Of a DNA stretch of 64,000 bases, positions 1 through 9,197 are shown one piece after another. The stretch's first letter is position 1; each line of letters opens with the position of its first letter. Source of the DNA: Legionella sp. PC997 (GTDB taxonomy: Bacteria; Pseudomonadota; Gammaproteobacteria; Legionellales; Legionellaceae); the NCBI RefSeq assembly GCF_014109825.1, contig NZ_CP059576.1, positions 2,258,001 to 2,322,000 on the forward strand, written 5' to 3'. The translations under genes and the position numbers were made by a program. The notes beneath the pieces were generated by a model. That model was not told the origin of the DNA. It did no database searches and saw nothing but the letters and a program-made list of their open reading frames with translations.

Positions 1-1491
1 CTTAACTAGAATTTTATTAATTTGATCATGAACTGATTCCAAAGGCTGTTCTTTTTCATCCCAGTGCTGATTAATTCTAACAACTACAACTGAATCATTA
101 TCAATTTGTATTGGTTCACTATTATTGCTTAAATCAAGAACATCATGGCTGAATGCGGCATTTATTACTTGTTTATTTTTTGTAATATTATCGACACCAT
201 CCCCTCTTGAAAAAGGTTTTGTAGTTTGAATTTTCAAATTTAAAGCCTCTGCAACTGGCTGAAGTGAATCAGGGGATTGATAGCTTAAATCAGACAGCTG
301 TTCCAAAGCTTGGGTATATTTGTTTTGGGCTGCTTCAGTGTTTAGTTGTTCTTTGATCGATTGCTCGACTTCAGAAAAAGATTTTGTTGAGACCGGCTTA
401 TAAGCAATTACTTTAAAAATTTCATAACCGTGTTTCGTTTTTTCAGGTGCGGAAATCTGCCCTGGCTTAGTTAAATTAGATAAAATTCGATTGTAATCAT
501 TCTGTCCTGCAGAAATCCAAGGCAATACACCCTTATCTGTTACAGAGAGTTTGTCATCGGATAGCGTTGAAACAAAATGGTCAAATTGCTCTGGATTTTT
601 TTGTAATGCTTGATAGGTATCATTCGCTTTTTTCTGAATTTTTTCCAAATCGGCTTGACTTGCATCATCTGGAACAGCAAATAAAATATGGGCTACTTGC
701 CAACTTGCAGGAGTTAAATAGTTGTTTTGGTTTTCTTCATAATAACGTTTTGCATCATCATCAGAAATTTTGATTTTGTTCTTAATATCATGCATTGATA
801 GAGAAACATAATCCAAACTGACTTTTTCGGGAGTCATGAAATCCTTTTTATGCTTATTATAATAGTTAGCGATTTCCTCTGAAGATATCTGGACATCCTT
901 CTCAAAAAGTGCTGCAGGGATAGTTAAATAATCATAGTCCCTGCTTTGCATATACAAACTTACAAACCGATCAATCTCATCAGGTAAAGCAAAAGAACTT
1001 CCCATAAAAGCAAATCGTTGTTGATTTAGGAGCATTCCCTGTTTTACTTCATTTTGGAAGCTTGATTGTGTGAATAACGCAGCATTTAAGGCTTGCTGAT
1101 ATTTTTGGGCGGAAAAATGACCGTCTTCTTGGAACTGGGGAATGCTCAAAATTGCTGCATTTGCTTGGTTCAAGCTGACATCAAACCCATTTTTGCGAGC
1201 GGCTTGCACTAAAACTTCATTAGTAATCATTTGGTCTAGAACTTGATTTTGCAGCTTTTTCTCATCAGCAGCAGTCATCTGTTCAATATCTTGCATGGAA
1301 CGGGCGCGTCTGTAATTAGTCTCAAATGCTTGCATTGTCAAAGGCTGACCATTGACAACAACCTTGGAGTTTGTTGTTTGGCGTGATTGTAGATAGTAAT
1401 CCACACCAAAAAGTGTGAACGTAATACCGATTAAAATAACTACTAACCAAGCTACTACACCCTGTATACGTTCATTTAACTTTTGTAACAT
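1..1491 (-). CDS. ppiD: PpiD-type periplasmic folding chaperone (3' end outside window)
   Basis: Open from an ATG at 1491 to the left edge without a stop, so the C-terminus is missing; 497 codons are visible. The protein starts with a short basic N-terminus (MLQKLNERIQG), a single membrane anchor at about residues 11-31, then a SurA_N-like helical region and a parvulin-type domain around residues 260-360 (QVAHILFAVP, later KHGYEIFKV). PpiD is anchored in the inner membrane and helps fold proteins emerging from the Sec channel. Its position after lon and hupB is the usual gammaproteobacterial order. A tRNA terminator and a promoter-like element separate it from hupB, so it is probably transcribed on its own. 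Confidence 0.93.
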   Translation of the reverse strand, partial: MLQKLNERIQGVVAWLVVILIGITFTLFGVDYYLQSRQTTNSKVVVNGQPLTMQAFETNYRRARSMQDIEQMTAADEKKLQNQVLDQMITNEVLVQAARKNGFDVSLNQANAAILSIPQFQEDGHFSAQKYQQALNAALFTQSSFQNEVKQGMLLNQQRFAFMGSSFALPDEIDRFVSLYMQSRDYDYLTIPAALFEKDVQISSEEIANYYNKHKKDFMTPEKVSLDYVSLSMHDIKNKIKISDDDAKRYYEENQNNYLTPASWQVAHILFAVPDDASQADLEKIQKKANDTYQALQKNPEQFDHFVSTLSDDKLSVTDKGVLPWISAGQNDYNRILSNLTKPGQISAPEKTKHGYEIFKVIAYKPVSTKSFSEVEQSIKEQLNTEAAQNKYTQALEQLSDLSYQSPDSLQPVAEALNLKIQTTKPFSRGDGVDNITKNKQVINAAFSHDVLDLSNNSEPIQIDNDSVVVVRINQHWDEKEQPLESVHDQINKILVK

Positions 1492-1540
1492 GTCCCGAGA
1501 TCCATATATTAATTAAGGCTTTATTTAATTAGCGAGGCAG

Positions 1541-1567
1541 ATTATACCCCAGACTGAAAAAAATCAA
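1541..1567 (-). promoter_or_regulatory. Candidate sigma-70 promoter for ppiD
   Basis: On the minus strand a perfect TATAAT (1541-1546) is preceded by TTGATT (1562-1567) at a short 15-base spacing. It lies about 50 bases upstream of the ppiD start and downstream of the tRNA terminator. The short spacer makes this a moderate call. Confidence 0.4.
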
Positions 1568-1732
1568 AACAAAAACAACAGCTCTTATTTTTCAAAATTG
1601 GTTTTCCTAATTCAGCCTGAAATTAAGGTGTGGGTATGAATTTTTTTCTTCATACTACATCTAGCTTTCTCTAAATAGAAAGAAATCAGAAATGAAAGGA
1701 AATAAATTTTGACATAAAAATTCATTCCAGAT

Positions 1733-1758
1733 AAAAAAAACGCGCCTTTCGGCGCGTT
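1733..1758 (-). terminator. Rho-independent terminator after tRNA-Asp
   Basis: Read on the minus strand: stem CGCGCC, loop GAAA, stem GGCGCG, then a run of eight T. It starts five bases past the CCA end of tRNA-Asp and should end the hupB/tRNA-Val/tRNA-Asp transcript. Confidence 0.9.
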
Positions 1759-1762
1759 AATC

Positions 1763-1839
1763 TGGCGGAGTGGACGGGGCTCGAACCCGCGACCCCCGGC
1801 GTGACAGGCCGGTATTCTGACCAACTGAACTACCACTCC
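1763..1839 (-). tRNA. tRNA-Asp (GTC)
   Basis: A 77-base cloverleaf with encoded CCA, closely matching E. coli tRNA-Asp. The anticodon GTC sits in CCTGTCACG and the T-loop is GGTTCGAGCCC. It follows tRNA-Val with a six-base gap on the same strand. Confidence 0.97.
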
Positions 1840-1845
1840 ATTTCT

Positions 1846-1921
1846 TGGTGGGTGCTGTAGGGATCGAACCTACGACCCTCGCCTTGTAAGGGCGATGCTC
1901 TCCCAGCTGAGCTAAGCACCC
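1846..1921 (-). tRNA. tRNA-Val (TAC)
   Basis: A 76-base cloverleaf with encoded CCA; anticodon TAC in CCTTACAAG and T-loop GGTTCGATCCC. Its 5' end is seven bases after the hupB stop codon, leaving no room for a separate promoter unless that lies inside hupB. Confidence 0.97.
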
Positions 1922-1928
1922 AGAAAAC

Positions 1929-2207
1929 TTATGCTTCTTGCACTGCTTCTTTCAGGTTTTTACCCGCTTTAAACTTGGCTACTCGTGACGCTTTAATTTG
2001 AATAATTTTACCAGTTTGTGGGTTTCTACCTGTTCTTGCTGAACGATTGCCTGTTGAAAAAGAACCGAAACCAGGTATTACCACTTGATCACCATTTTTT
2101 AAAACATTAGTAATAGTATCAGTAAAAGTTTCGAGAACTCGGCTTGCGTCAGCTTTTGTTAAACCCGAACCGCTTGCTATAGCATCAACTAATTCGCTCT
2201 TATTCAT
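1929..2207 (-). CDS. hupB: Histone-like DNA-binding protein HU
   Basis: A 92-residue protein, the normal HU length. It has the dimerisation helices (MNKSELVDAIASGSG), the conserved VVIPGFGSF segment and a DNA-binding beta arm around GRNPQTGKIIQI. HU bends DNA and compacts the nucleoid. It starts at ATG behind GGGGAAG. It lies downstream of lon, as in other gammaproteobacteria, and seven bases before tRNA-Val, so hupB and the two tRNAs are probably one transcript ending at 1733-1758. Confidence 0.97.
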   Translation of the reverse strand: MNKSELVDAIASGSGLTKADASRVLETFTDTITNVLKNGDQVVIPGFGSFSTGNRSARTGRNPQTGKIIQIKASRVAKFKAGKNLKEAVQEA

Positions 2208-2298
2208 TGCTTCCCCTATACTGTTAATCTTCCATACTTCAAAGTTAATTTAACTTACTTCATTAAACTAACCGGTCGAGTAGTTACTTCCTTGCAAT

Positions 2299-2315
2299 GC
2301 CCGCTAGTGGCGGGC
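2299..2315 (-). repeat. GC-rich hairpin between lon and hupB
   Basis: GCCCGC and GCGGGC form a six-base-pair stem around a five-base loop in an otherwise AT-rich gap. There is no T-run on the minus strand, so this is more likely an attenuating or mRNA-protecting hairpin than a full terminator. Confidence 0.5.
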
Positions 2316-2338
2316 TACGAAACGAAATATACCTCTAA

Positions 2339-4780
2339 TTAATGGGTATGTAAATCATTATTTTTAATTTTTTTTGATTTTTTACCTACTAAAGCCTCAG
2401 ACTGTACATTTGTTGGCTGATCCACCCAAGGAGTGCGTTGTAAAGCCAGCTCTAACACCTGCTCTATGGTCTTAACAGGATGTATGGATAGCTTTCGCAG
2501 AACATTGTCTGGAATCTCTTCCAGGTCTTTTACATTCTCCTCAGGAATAATGACATGTTTGATTCCGCCTCGATGAGCAGCCAATAATTTCTCTTTAAGC
2601 CCACCAATTGGCAAAACCTGACCTCTTAGAGTAATTTCTCCTGTCATGGCTACATCCGCTTTTACAGGAATATGTGTCACTACAGAAACTAACACCGTGC
2701 ACATACCTATACCCGCACTTGGACCATCCTTGGGAGTAGCACCTTCCGGAACATGGACATGGAAATCATTCTTATCATAGAAATCATCTGGCAAATCAAA
2801 TTTCTTGGCTCGGCTTCGTACTACCGTCATTGCGGCATGGATAGATTCCTGCATAACCTCACCTAATTGACCGGTATGCGTTACCTTACCTTTGCCAGGC
2901 ATCATGGATGCTTCTATTGTCAGCAATTCGCCACCCACACTAGTCCACGCCAACCCTGTAACCTGCCCTACTTGATCAAATTCCTCAGCTAAACCATAAC
3001 GGAATTTTTTTACACCTAAATATTTTTCAATATTGCTGGTGGTTACTGTCATTTTTTTAACTTTTTTATTGGATAAAATTTCTTTTACGACTTTTCTACA
3101 AACACTCGCAATATCCCGTTCTAAATTACGTACGCCTGCCTCACGTGTATAGTGCCGAATTACCTCTCGTATCGCTCCTTCACTAATATGTATTTCTTGT
3201 TTACTCAAACCATTCAAGACAACTTGTTTCGGAACCAGATATTTTTCAGCAATACTTACTTTTTCATCTTCCGTATATCCTGCAAGTCGAATTACTTCCA
3301 TTCTATCTAATAATGGTGCCGGAATTTCTAGCGAGTTTGCTGTCGCAATAAACATCACGTCACTCAAATCATAATCTACTTCGAGATAGTGATCGTTAAA
3401 GGTATGGTTTTGTTCTGGATCCAAAACTTCAAGCAATGCCGCCGCTGGGTCACCACGGAAATCCATAGCCATTTTATCCACTTCATCCAACATAATAAGT
3501 GGATTTTTTACTCCCGCCTTACACAATTTTTGAATAATTTTTCCTGGCATAGAACCAATATAAGTTCTCCGATGACCACGAATTTCTGCTTCATCTCGAA
3601 CACCACCTAAAGCAATACGAATAAAGGTGCGCCCTGTAGCATTCGCAATAGATTGCCCTAGCGAGGTTTTACCCACTCCTGGAGGTCCAACGAGACAGAG
3701 AATAGGACCTTTCAATCGTTTAACACGTTGTTGAACCGCCAGATATTCAATAATGCGTTCTTTAACCCGCTCCAGGCCATAATGTTCTTTATCTAATAAT
3801 TTTTCTGCTTTAGGCAAATCAAATTGAATTTTAGTTCTTTTTTTCCAGGGCACTGCAAGCATCCAATCAAGATAATTGCGGATAACCGTGGCTTCAGCAG
3901 ACATTGGAGACATCATTTTCAACTTATGAAGCTCTGCTATGGATTTTTCTTTAGCTTCCTTAGGCATGCCAGCTTTATTGATAGAATGTTCCAGTTGTTC
4001 AATCTCACTACCTTCTTCACCTAATTCACCTAATTCTTTTTGAATCGCTTTCATTTGTTCATTGAGATAATATTCTCGCTGACTTTTCTCCATTTGTCGC
4101 TTAACTCGTCCTCTCACACGCTTTTCTACGTGCAATAAGTCAATTTCATTTTCTATGGCTGACATTAAGCGTTCCAGACGAGTGCCAACATCCATTGTTT
4201 CTAGCAATTCTTGTTTATCATCAACTTTCAAAGTTAGGTGAGCTGCAATGGTATCTGCTAAACGTCCGGGTTCTTCTATACCCGCAAGAGGAGATAAAAC
4301 CTCAGGTGGAATTTTTTTATTCAATTTAATGTATTGCTCGAATTGAGACATCAAGGAACGCATTAAAATTCCGATATCCGGTTCCTGAACTGCAGCATTT
4401 TCCTCCTCCAGCAATTCCAGATCCGCTTCTAAATATCCTTTTGCCTGATTATATTCCTTTGCTTTGGCACGCTTCTCCCCTTCAACTAGAACTTTCACAG
4501 TTCCATCAGGAAGTTTCAACAATTGAAGCACACTGGATAATGTGCCTACGTGGAAAATATCTTCTGCTCCAGGATCATCATTGGATGATTTTTTCTGTGC
4601 TACTAAAAAGATTTGTTTACTATCAACCATAGCCGCTTCCAGGGCTTTTATTGATTTTCCTCGCCCAACAAATAGAGGAATAACCATATGGGGGTAGACC
4701 ACTACGTCTCTTAATGGTAATACAGGTATACTAGACAGTTTTTCTGTCTCATTCGAAGTCTCTTTAATTTCAGTGGACAT
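2339..4780 (-). CDS. lon: ATP-dependent protease Lon
   Basis: An 813-residue LonA, slightly longer than the E. coli enzyme (784). In order: the LAN substrate-binding domain (VLPLRDVVVYPHMVIPLFVG near the start), a helical region, the AAA+ module with Walker A GPPGVGKTS around residues 364-372 and a Walker B-type segment (LIMLDEVDK), then the C-terminal serine protease domain with KDGPSAGIGM (catalytic Ser near 688) and the partner Lys in GGLKEKLLAA. It degrades misfolded and regulatory proteins in the cytoplasm. The extra tail is basic (KKSKKIKN). The start follows AAGGG. It sits between clpX and hupB. Confidence 0.98.
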   Translation of the reverse strand: MSTEIKETSNETEKLSSIPVLPLRDVVVYPHMVIPLFVGRGKSIKALEAAMVDSKQIFLVAQKKSSNDDPGAEDIFHVGTLSSVLQLLKLPDGTVKVLVEGEKRAKAKEYNQAKGYLEADLELLEEENAAVQEPDIGILMRSLMSQFEQYIKLNKKIPPEVLSPLAGIEEPGRLADTIAAHLTLKVDDKQELLETMDVGTRLERLMSAIENEIDLLHVEKRVRGRVKRQMEKSQREYYLNEQMKAIQKELGELGEEGSEIEQLEHSINKAGMPKEAKEKSIAELHKLKMMSPMSAEATVIRNYLDWMLAVPWKKRTKIQFDLPKAEKLLDKEHYGLERVKERIIEYLAVQQRVKRLKGPILCLVGPPGVGKTSLGQSIANATGRTFIRIALGGVRDEAEIRGHRRTYIGSMPGKIIQKLCKAGVKNPLIMLDEVDKMAMDFRGDPAAALLEVLDPEQNHTFNDHYLEVDYDLSDVMFIATANSLEIPAPLLDRMEVIRLAGYTEDEKVSIAEKYLVPKQVVLNGLSKQEIHISEGAIREVIRHYTREAGVRNLERDIASVCRKVVKEILSNKKVKKMTVTTSNIEKYLGVKKFRYGLAEEFDQVGQVTGLAWTSVGGELLTIEASMMPGKGKVTHTGQLGEVMQESIHAAMTVVRSRAKKFDLPDDFYDKNDFHVHVPEGATPKDGPSAGIGMCTVLVSVVTHIPVKADVAMTGEITLRGQVLPIGGLKEKLLAAHRGGIKHVIIPEENVKDLEEIPDNVLRKLSIHPVKTIEQVLELALQRTPWVDQPTNVQSEALVGKKSKKIKNNDLHTH

Positions 4781-4900
4781 AATGAACCCTTATTCAAACG
4801 GAAAACTTTAATATTTACGTGACTACTAATTATAATTTAAAAGGAAGGGAGAGTTATTGCAAGAAATCAAAGCGTTATAATTAAGAAAGTTTCGAAGAAC

Positions 4901-4929
4901 CTCTCTCCCATCTTATGGATAGGAGAGAG
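4901..4929. repeat. Hairpin between clpX and lon
   Basis: CTCTCTCC (4901-4908) pairs with GGAGAGAG (4922-4929) across a 13-base loop, just past the clpX stop. No T-run follows on the minus strand, so it may only attenuate read-through from clpX into lon. Confidence 0.45.
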
Positions 4930-4943
4930 ATAGAGCAAAAATT

Positions 4944-6218
4944 TTACTCTTGGGCACCGGCTGCACTCTTCATCCCATCTTGTTCATAAATAAGGATGGG
5001 TTTAGATGAGCTAGTCACCGCACTTTCATCAACCACAACCTTAATTACTCCTTCAAGAGAAGGTAATTCATACATGGTGTCTAAAAGAATATTTTCAAGT
5101 ATGGCACGCAAACCTCGTGCACCCATTTTTCTTTCAAGAGCTTTCTTAGCGATAGCATTCAATGCCTCTTCTCGAAACTCAAGCTCAACCTCTTCCATTT
5201 TGAATAAAGACTGGAATTGCTTAGTCAAAGCATTTTTAGGATTAGTTAAGATATCAATAAGAGCAGATTCATCCAGTTCCTGTAGGGTGGCGACCACGGG
5301 CAATCGGCCAACAAACTCTGGTATTAATCCATATTTAATCAAATCATCAGATTCCAGTTGGTTCAATACCTTGGATATTTCATCATTGTTTTCTTTTTTA
5401 TTTTTTAATTGAGCAGAAAATCCAATGCCTGACTTGTCACTACGCTCTCTTATTACTTTTTCTAGCCCAGCAAACGCACCCCCACAAATAAATAAAATAT
5501 TAGAAGTATCCACTTGTAAGAATTCTTGTTGTGGGTGCTTACGACCACCTTGAGGTGGGACTGAAGCAATTGTACCTTCAATTAGTTTTAAAAGTGCTTG
5601 TTGAACACCTTCTCCAGAAACATCGCGAGTAATTGAAGGATTATCTGATTTGCGTGATATCTTATCGATTTCATCAATGTAAACGATACCATGTTGTGCT
5701 TTATCTACATCATAATCACACTTTTGTAGAAGCTTCTGAATAATGTTTTCTACGTCTTCACCTACATACCCAGCTTCAGTAAGTGTAGTTGCATCTGCCA
5801 TAGCAAAGGGCACATTGAGAATACGAGCTAATGTTTGTGCTAAAAGTGTTTTTCCACTGCCTGTAGGTCCGATGAGCAAAATATTACTTTTTCCAAGCTC
5901 AACCCCATCTTCACTTTTATGTTGTAATCGCTTGTAATGATTATATACAGCTACGGATAAGACTTTTTTTGCATGTGATTGCCCAATAACGTACTCATCT
6001 AAGAAGGTTGAAATTTCTTTAGGTGATGGCAAACGAACTTCTGCTTCTTCATGAGATTCGTGTGTTTCTTCACGAATAATATCGTTGCATAACTCAACAC
6101 ATTCATCACATACAAATACAGAAGGACCAGCAATCAATTTTTTTACTTCATGTTGGCTCTTTCCACAAAAAGAACAATACAAAACTTTATCGCCACTTCC
6201 GTTACCGGATTTACTCAT
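4944..6218 (-). CDS. clpX: ClpX, ATPase/unfoldase subunit of ClpXP
   Basis: A 424-residue ClpX. It has the N-terminal zinc-binding domain (Cys 15, 18, 37, 40), Walker A GPTGSGKT near residue 120, Walker [10 protein letters not shown], and the GFSA pore-side region typical of ClpX. It unfolds tagged substrates and feeds them to ClpP. The frame stays open 21 codons further upstream, but the ATG at 6218 is chosen because AAGGGG precedes it and the protein then starts [11 protein letters not shown] as in the family. It is downstream of clpP with a 271-base gap that contains an inverted repeat. Confidence 0.98.
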   Translation of the reverse strand: MSKSGNGSGDKVLYCSFCGKSQHEVKKLIAGPSVFVCDECVELCNDIIREETHESHEEAEVRLPSPKEISTFLDEYVIGQSHAKKVLSVAVYNHYKRLQHKSEDGVELGKSNILLIGPTGSGKTLLAQTLARILNVPFAMADATTLTEAGYVGEDVENIIQKLLQKCDYDVDKAQHGIVYIDEIDKISRKSDNPSITRDVSGEGVQQALLKLIEGTIASVPPQGGRKHPQQEFLQVDTSNILFICGGAFAGLEKVIRERSDKSGIGFSAQLKNKKENNDEISKVLNQLESDDLIKYGLIPEFVGRLPVVATLQELDESALIDILTNPKNALTKQFQSLFKMEEVELEFREEALNAIAKKALERKMGARGLRAILENILLDTMYELPSLEGVIKVVVDESAVTSSSKPILIYEQDGMKSAAGAQE

Positions 6219-6388
6219 AACCAAACCCCTTCTTACAACGATTATCGGAAAAATAGATAATATATGTAAAATATTAGTCAATCAGAAAAAGATATGCCAC
6301 TGTCACTATTTTTTAAAACAAAGCGAATACGAAGAGGTAATAATGAATCAATCTAAAAAGGCCCCCTCGCATCCTAGCCTGGGTGCAG

Positions 6389-6435
6389 CGAAGCGGAACC
6401 GGAAAAACCTTAACCCAAACCCAGGTTCCGCTTCG
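6389..6435. repeat. Inverted repeat in the clpP-clpX gap
   Basis: CGAAGCGGAACC (6389-6400) and GGTTCCGCTTCG (6424-6435) are a perfect 12-base inverted repeat. Flanking sequence (about 6370-6452) extends the pairing imperfectly. It is clearly more GC-rich than its surroundings and resembles a dispersed REP-type element. Whether other copies exist cannot be tested inside this window. Confidence 0.7.
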
Positions 6436-6489
6436 TTACAGCCGGGCGATGATACATTATAGTTCAGTCTTTAAATTTAATGTAAATAA

Positions 6490-7128
6490 TTACTCTACTT
6501 TACTTGCTGATTCACGATCATAAAGCACTTGATCAACTAGGCCATATTCAACAGCTTGTGTCGCACTCATAAAATTATCACGCTCTGTATCGCGCATAAT
6601 TTGCTCAGGAGTCTTTTTCGTGTGCTTTGCCATAATGGTATTTAATCGCTCTCTTACAGCTAAAGTTTCACGAGCGTGAATTTCGATGTCAGTTGCTTGA
6701 CCACGATAACCACCTAAAGGTTGGTGAATCATTACTCGTGAGTTTGGTAAGCAGAATCTTTTACCCTCTGCGCCAGCACAAAGTAGTAAGGCAGCAGCAC
6801 TTGCTGCTTGCCCTATACATAATGTACTTACATCTGGTTTAATAAACTGGATGGTATCATAAATTGCCAACCCTGCAGTTACTACTCCTCCAGGTGAATT
6901 GATGTAAAGAGAAATATCTTTTTCAGGATTTTCAGACTCAAGAAACAACAATTGAGCAACCACCAAATTAGCCATATGATCTTCAACTTCACCCAATAGA
7001 AAGATAATACGCTCTTTCAATAATCTTGAGTAAATATCATATGAACGCTCACCGCGTGAGGTTTGTTCAATAACCATTGGGACTAATCCACTGGCATTCC
7101 TAATTATGTTCTCTGAATAGCCCGACAT
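6490..7128 (-). CDS. clpP: ClpP, proteolytic subunit of ClpXP/ClpAP
   Basis: A 212-residue serine peptidase of family S14. The triad is visible: Ser 110 in IGQAAS, His 135 in [10 protein letters not shown] and Asp 184 in ERDNFMS, with the oxyanion-forming SPGG turn at about 78-81. The frame is open 10 codons upstream into tig, but the ATG at 7128 has GGAGAG in front and gives the usual MSGYSENI start. The gene begins four bases after the tig stop, so tig and clpP are likely translated from one message. ClpP forms the 14-subunit chamber loaded by ClpX. Confidence 0.98.
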   Translation of the reverse strand: MSGYSENIIRNASGLVPMVIEQTSRGERSYDIYSRLLKERIIFLLGEVEDHMANLVVAQLLFLESENPEKDISLYINSPGGVVTAGLAIYDTIQFIKPDVSTLCIGQAASAAALLLCAGAEGKRFCLPNSRVMIHQPLGGYRGQATDIEIHARETLAVRERLNTIMAKHTKKTPEQIMRDTERDNFMSATQAVEYGLVDQVLYDRESASKVE

Positions 7129-7132
7129 ATAA

Positions 7133-8473
7133 TTACTCTCCTTTTTTCTCAGTTGCATCAGTCTCTGGCTTAGGATTCATTACTGAATCGTAATCCTTAT
7201 TCTTATATTTAACTTTTGCATCCTCAGCAATTTTATCTGCAACCATCTCTTCCATAACCAGTGCTTCAATTTCGGCCATATGTTCTTTACTGCTTTGATA
7301 CCAAGAACGAAGCTCATCTGGATTTTCATAAGCACTAGCAAATCGCTCGATCACTTCCTTAACTTTATCTTTATCCGCTACGATTTGGTGCTTTTTAACA
7401 TATTCGGAAAAGAGTAAGCCAAGATGAACACGACGTTTTGCTTGTTCAACGAACAATTCACGAGGAAAATCAGGAATCTGTTCGTTATCATGATGCTCAT
7501 GTCCAAAAAGACGATGATACATATCATGTTTCAAATGTTCGATTTCTTTGTCAATTAAAGCAGTTGGTAACTCAATAGAATTAGCTTCCATTAATTTATC
7601 AAACAACTTTTCTCTATTCATCATACTAACCCGGCGCTCTAATTCACGCGCCATATTCTCTTTAATATCTTTTTTGAGTGCCTCTACGCCACCTTCCTTG
7701 ATATTAAATTTCTCTGCGAATTCATCATTAAGCTCAGGAAGCTTTCCTTCCATTACATTATGAATAGTAATTTTGAATACAGCTTCTTTACCGGCTAATT
7801 CTTTATGACCATAGTCTTCTGGGAAGGTTACTTTGATATCAAAAGGTTTTTCCTTCTTATTACCGATAATCCCATCTTCAAATCCAGGAATCATTGATCC
7901 GGAGCCAATAACTAATTCATGGCCTTTAGCACTTCCGCCATCAAAAAGCTTATCGTCTAGAAACCCTTCGAAATCGATAACTACTTTGTCGCCTTTTTTA
8001 ACAGCTCGAGATACATCATGCCATTCTTTATTTTGCTCACGAAGTTTATCCAGCATGTTATCAACATCTTTATCAGTTACTTCTGAACGTGCCAGTTCAA
8101 CCATGGCTTGGTTTAATTCAACAATCTCGAATACTGGCATTACTTCAAATCTTGCAGAATATCTGAAGTCTTTCCCTTGCTCAATTTGTTCAGGCTCTAC
8201 AGAAGGATACCCAGCTGGAACCAATTCGTTTTTTTGCAATGCTTCGAATAAAGTTGATTGTACCATGTCGCGAGCGACCTCTTCACGAACACTTTGAGAA
8301 TAACGACTAACAACAACATGCATGGGTACTTTACCAGGACGAAAACCGTCCATTTTAGCTTTGCGAGCAAGATTCTTGAGACGTAAGCTCACTTCTTCCT
8401 CAACTTTCTCCGCAGGTACAGAAACTGTTACCTTACGTTCCAAACCTTCTAGGGTCTCAACAGAAACTTGCAT
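7133..8473 (-). CDS. tig: Trigger factor, ribosome-associated chaperone/prolyl isomerase
   Basis: A 446-residue trigger factor: N-terminal ribosome-binding domain with a variant of the signature loop ([10 protein letters not shown] at about 45-54), an FKBP-like domain ([20 protein letters not shown], later GFEDGIIG), and the helical chaperone C-terminal domain. It shields nascent chains at the ribosome exit. A GTG three codons upstream is in frame, but the ATG at 8473 has GAGGTG at good spacing and starts [10 protein letters not shown], as in other bacteria. Upstream is the tRNA-Leu gene, 31 bases away. Confidence 0.98.
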   Translation of the reverse strand: MQVSVETLEGLERKVTVSVPAEKVEEEVSLRLKNLARKAKMDGFRPGKVPMHVVVSRYSQSVREEVARDMVQSTLFEALQKNELVPAGYPSVEPEQIEQGKDFRYSARFEVMPVFEIVELNQAMVELARSEVTDKDVDNMLDKLREQNKEWHDVSRAVKKGDKVVIDFEGFLDDKLFDGGSAKGHELVIGSGSMIPGFEDGIIGNKKEKPFDIKVTFPEDYGHKELAGKEAVFKITIHNVMEGKLPELNDEFAEKFNIKEGGVEALKKDIKENMARELERRVSMMNREKLFDKLMEANSIELPTALIDKEIEHLKHDMYHRLFGHEHHDNEQIPDFPRELFVEQAKRRVHLGLLFSEYVKKHQIVADKDKVKEVIERFASAYENPDELRSWYQSSKEHMAEIEALVMEEMVADKIAEDAKVKYKNKDYDSVMNPKPETDATEKKGE

Positions 8474-8504
8474 TAATGTCACCTCTTGGAATTTATAATG
8501 ATAA

Positions 8505-8589
8505 TGGTGCGAAAGGAGAGACTCGAACTCTCACGGGTCGCCCCGCTGGAACCTAAATCCAGTGCGTCTACCAATTCCGCCACTTTCGC
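8505..8589 (-). tRNA. tRNA-Leu (TAG)
   Basis: An 85-base class II tRNA with a long variable arm and encoded CCA. The anticodon loop is TTTAGGT, giving TAG. It is the last tRNA of the Pro-Arg-His-Leu cluster and lies just upstream of tig. Confidence 0.96.
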
Positions 8590-8676
8590 AAATCAGGTTG
8601 GATTATCAATCAGTAATTCGGTCTTGTAAAGACTCAGATAAATCTTTAGCGATAAACCATTTGTTTCTTTCTCAAA

Positions 8677-8752
8677 TGGGGTGAACGATGGGACTCGAAC
8701 CCACGACAACCGGGATCACAACCCGGGGCTCTACCAACTGAGCTACGCTCAC
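8677..8752 (-). tRNA. tRNA-His (GTG)
   Basis: The anticodon GTG sits in GGGTTGTGATCCC and CCA is encoded. The extra G at position -1, needed by histidyl-tRNA synthetase, is at 8753 opposite C73, as expected. Confidence 0.96.
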
Positions 8753-8798
8753 CATAAAAACTTTTACCAGAAATTCTTATGATAAATAAAATCTGGGC

Positions 8799-8875
8799 TG
8801 GCACGCCCGGCAGGATTCGAACCTGCTACCCTCGGCTTAGAAGGCCGATGCTCTATCCAGATGAGCTACGGGCGC
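8799..8875 (-). tRNA. tRNA-Arg (TCT)
   Basis: A 77-base cloverleaf with encoded CCA; anticodon TCT in CCTTCTAAG and T-loop GGTTCGAATCC. It reads AGA codons, which are common in this AT-rich genome. Confidence 0.96.
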
Positions 8876-8880
8876 AAATT

Positions 8881-8957
8881 TGGTCGGGGTGGAGGGATTC
8901 GAACCCCCGACATCCTGCTCCCAAAGCAGGCGCGCTACCAGACTGCGCTACACCCCG
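8881..8957 (-). tRNA. tRNA-Pro (TGG)
   Basis: A 77-base cloverleaf with encoded CCA; anticodon TGG in CTTTGGGAG. It is the first gene of the cluster, five bases from tRNA-Arg. Confidence 0.96.
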
Positions 8958-8983
8958 TAACCCGTCCCAAGGACAGAGCGCAG

Positions 8984-9012
8984 ATAATACTAGGTGCTTT
9001 CATCAAGGTCAA
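8984..9012 (-). promoter_or_regulatory. Promoter of the tRNA-Pro/Arg/His/Leu cluster
   Basis: On the minus strand TTGACC (9007-9012), a 17-base spacer and TATTAT (8984-8989) are followed by a GC-rich discriminator (CTGCGC). That is the layout of stable-RNA promoters under growth-rate/stringent control. It is 27 bases upstream of tRNA-Pro. Confidence 0.75.
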
Positions 9013-9197
9013 TATCTTAAATCACTTAATTTTAATTAATTTAATTTTTTTGTGTTTGCTATTTATTTGGCTTGAACAACTAGGCTTTTTTTAAACCATA
9101 TAGCCAATCACACATACAATATCTCAAGCTGGCCCTACTCGTATCTTCATCGTTTTTCAGCTAGCATTGAGAATTATATTAACCCCCTAATGAATTT

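Noticed and set aside
1612-1836. Minus-strand ORF across tRNA-Asp
   Set aside because: It consists of the tRNA and terminator read as codons; no ribosome site and the RNA gene explains the conservation.
6085-6462. Plus-strand ORF over clpX start and the clpP-clpX gap
   Set aside because: Shadow of clpX plus the inverted repeat; no conserved features.
9020-9045. TTAAT repeats upstream of the recombinase as a second PmrA box
   Set aside because: The cores are 10, not 11, bases apart in a simple A/T tract, so the match is likely chance.
8779-9094. Plus-strand ORFs across the tRNA-Arg/Pro genes (start MINKIWAGTPGRIRTC)
   Set aside because: A familiar spurious ORF made from antisense tRNA sequence.
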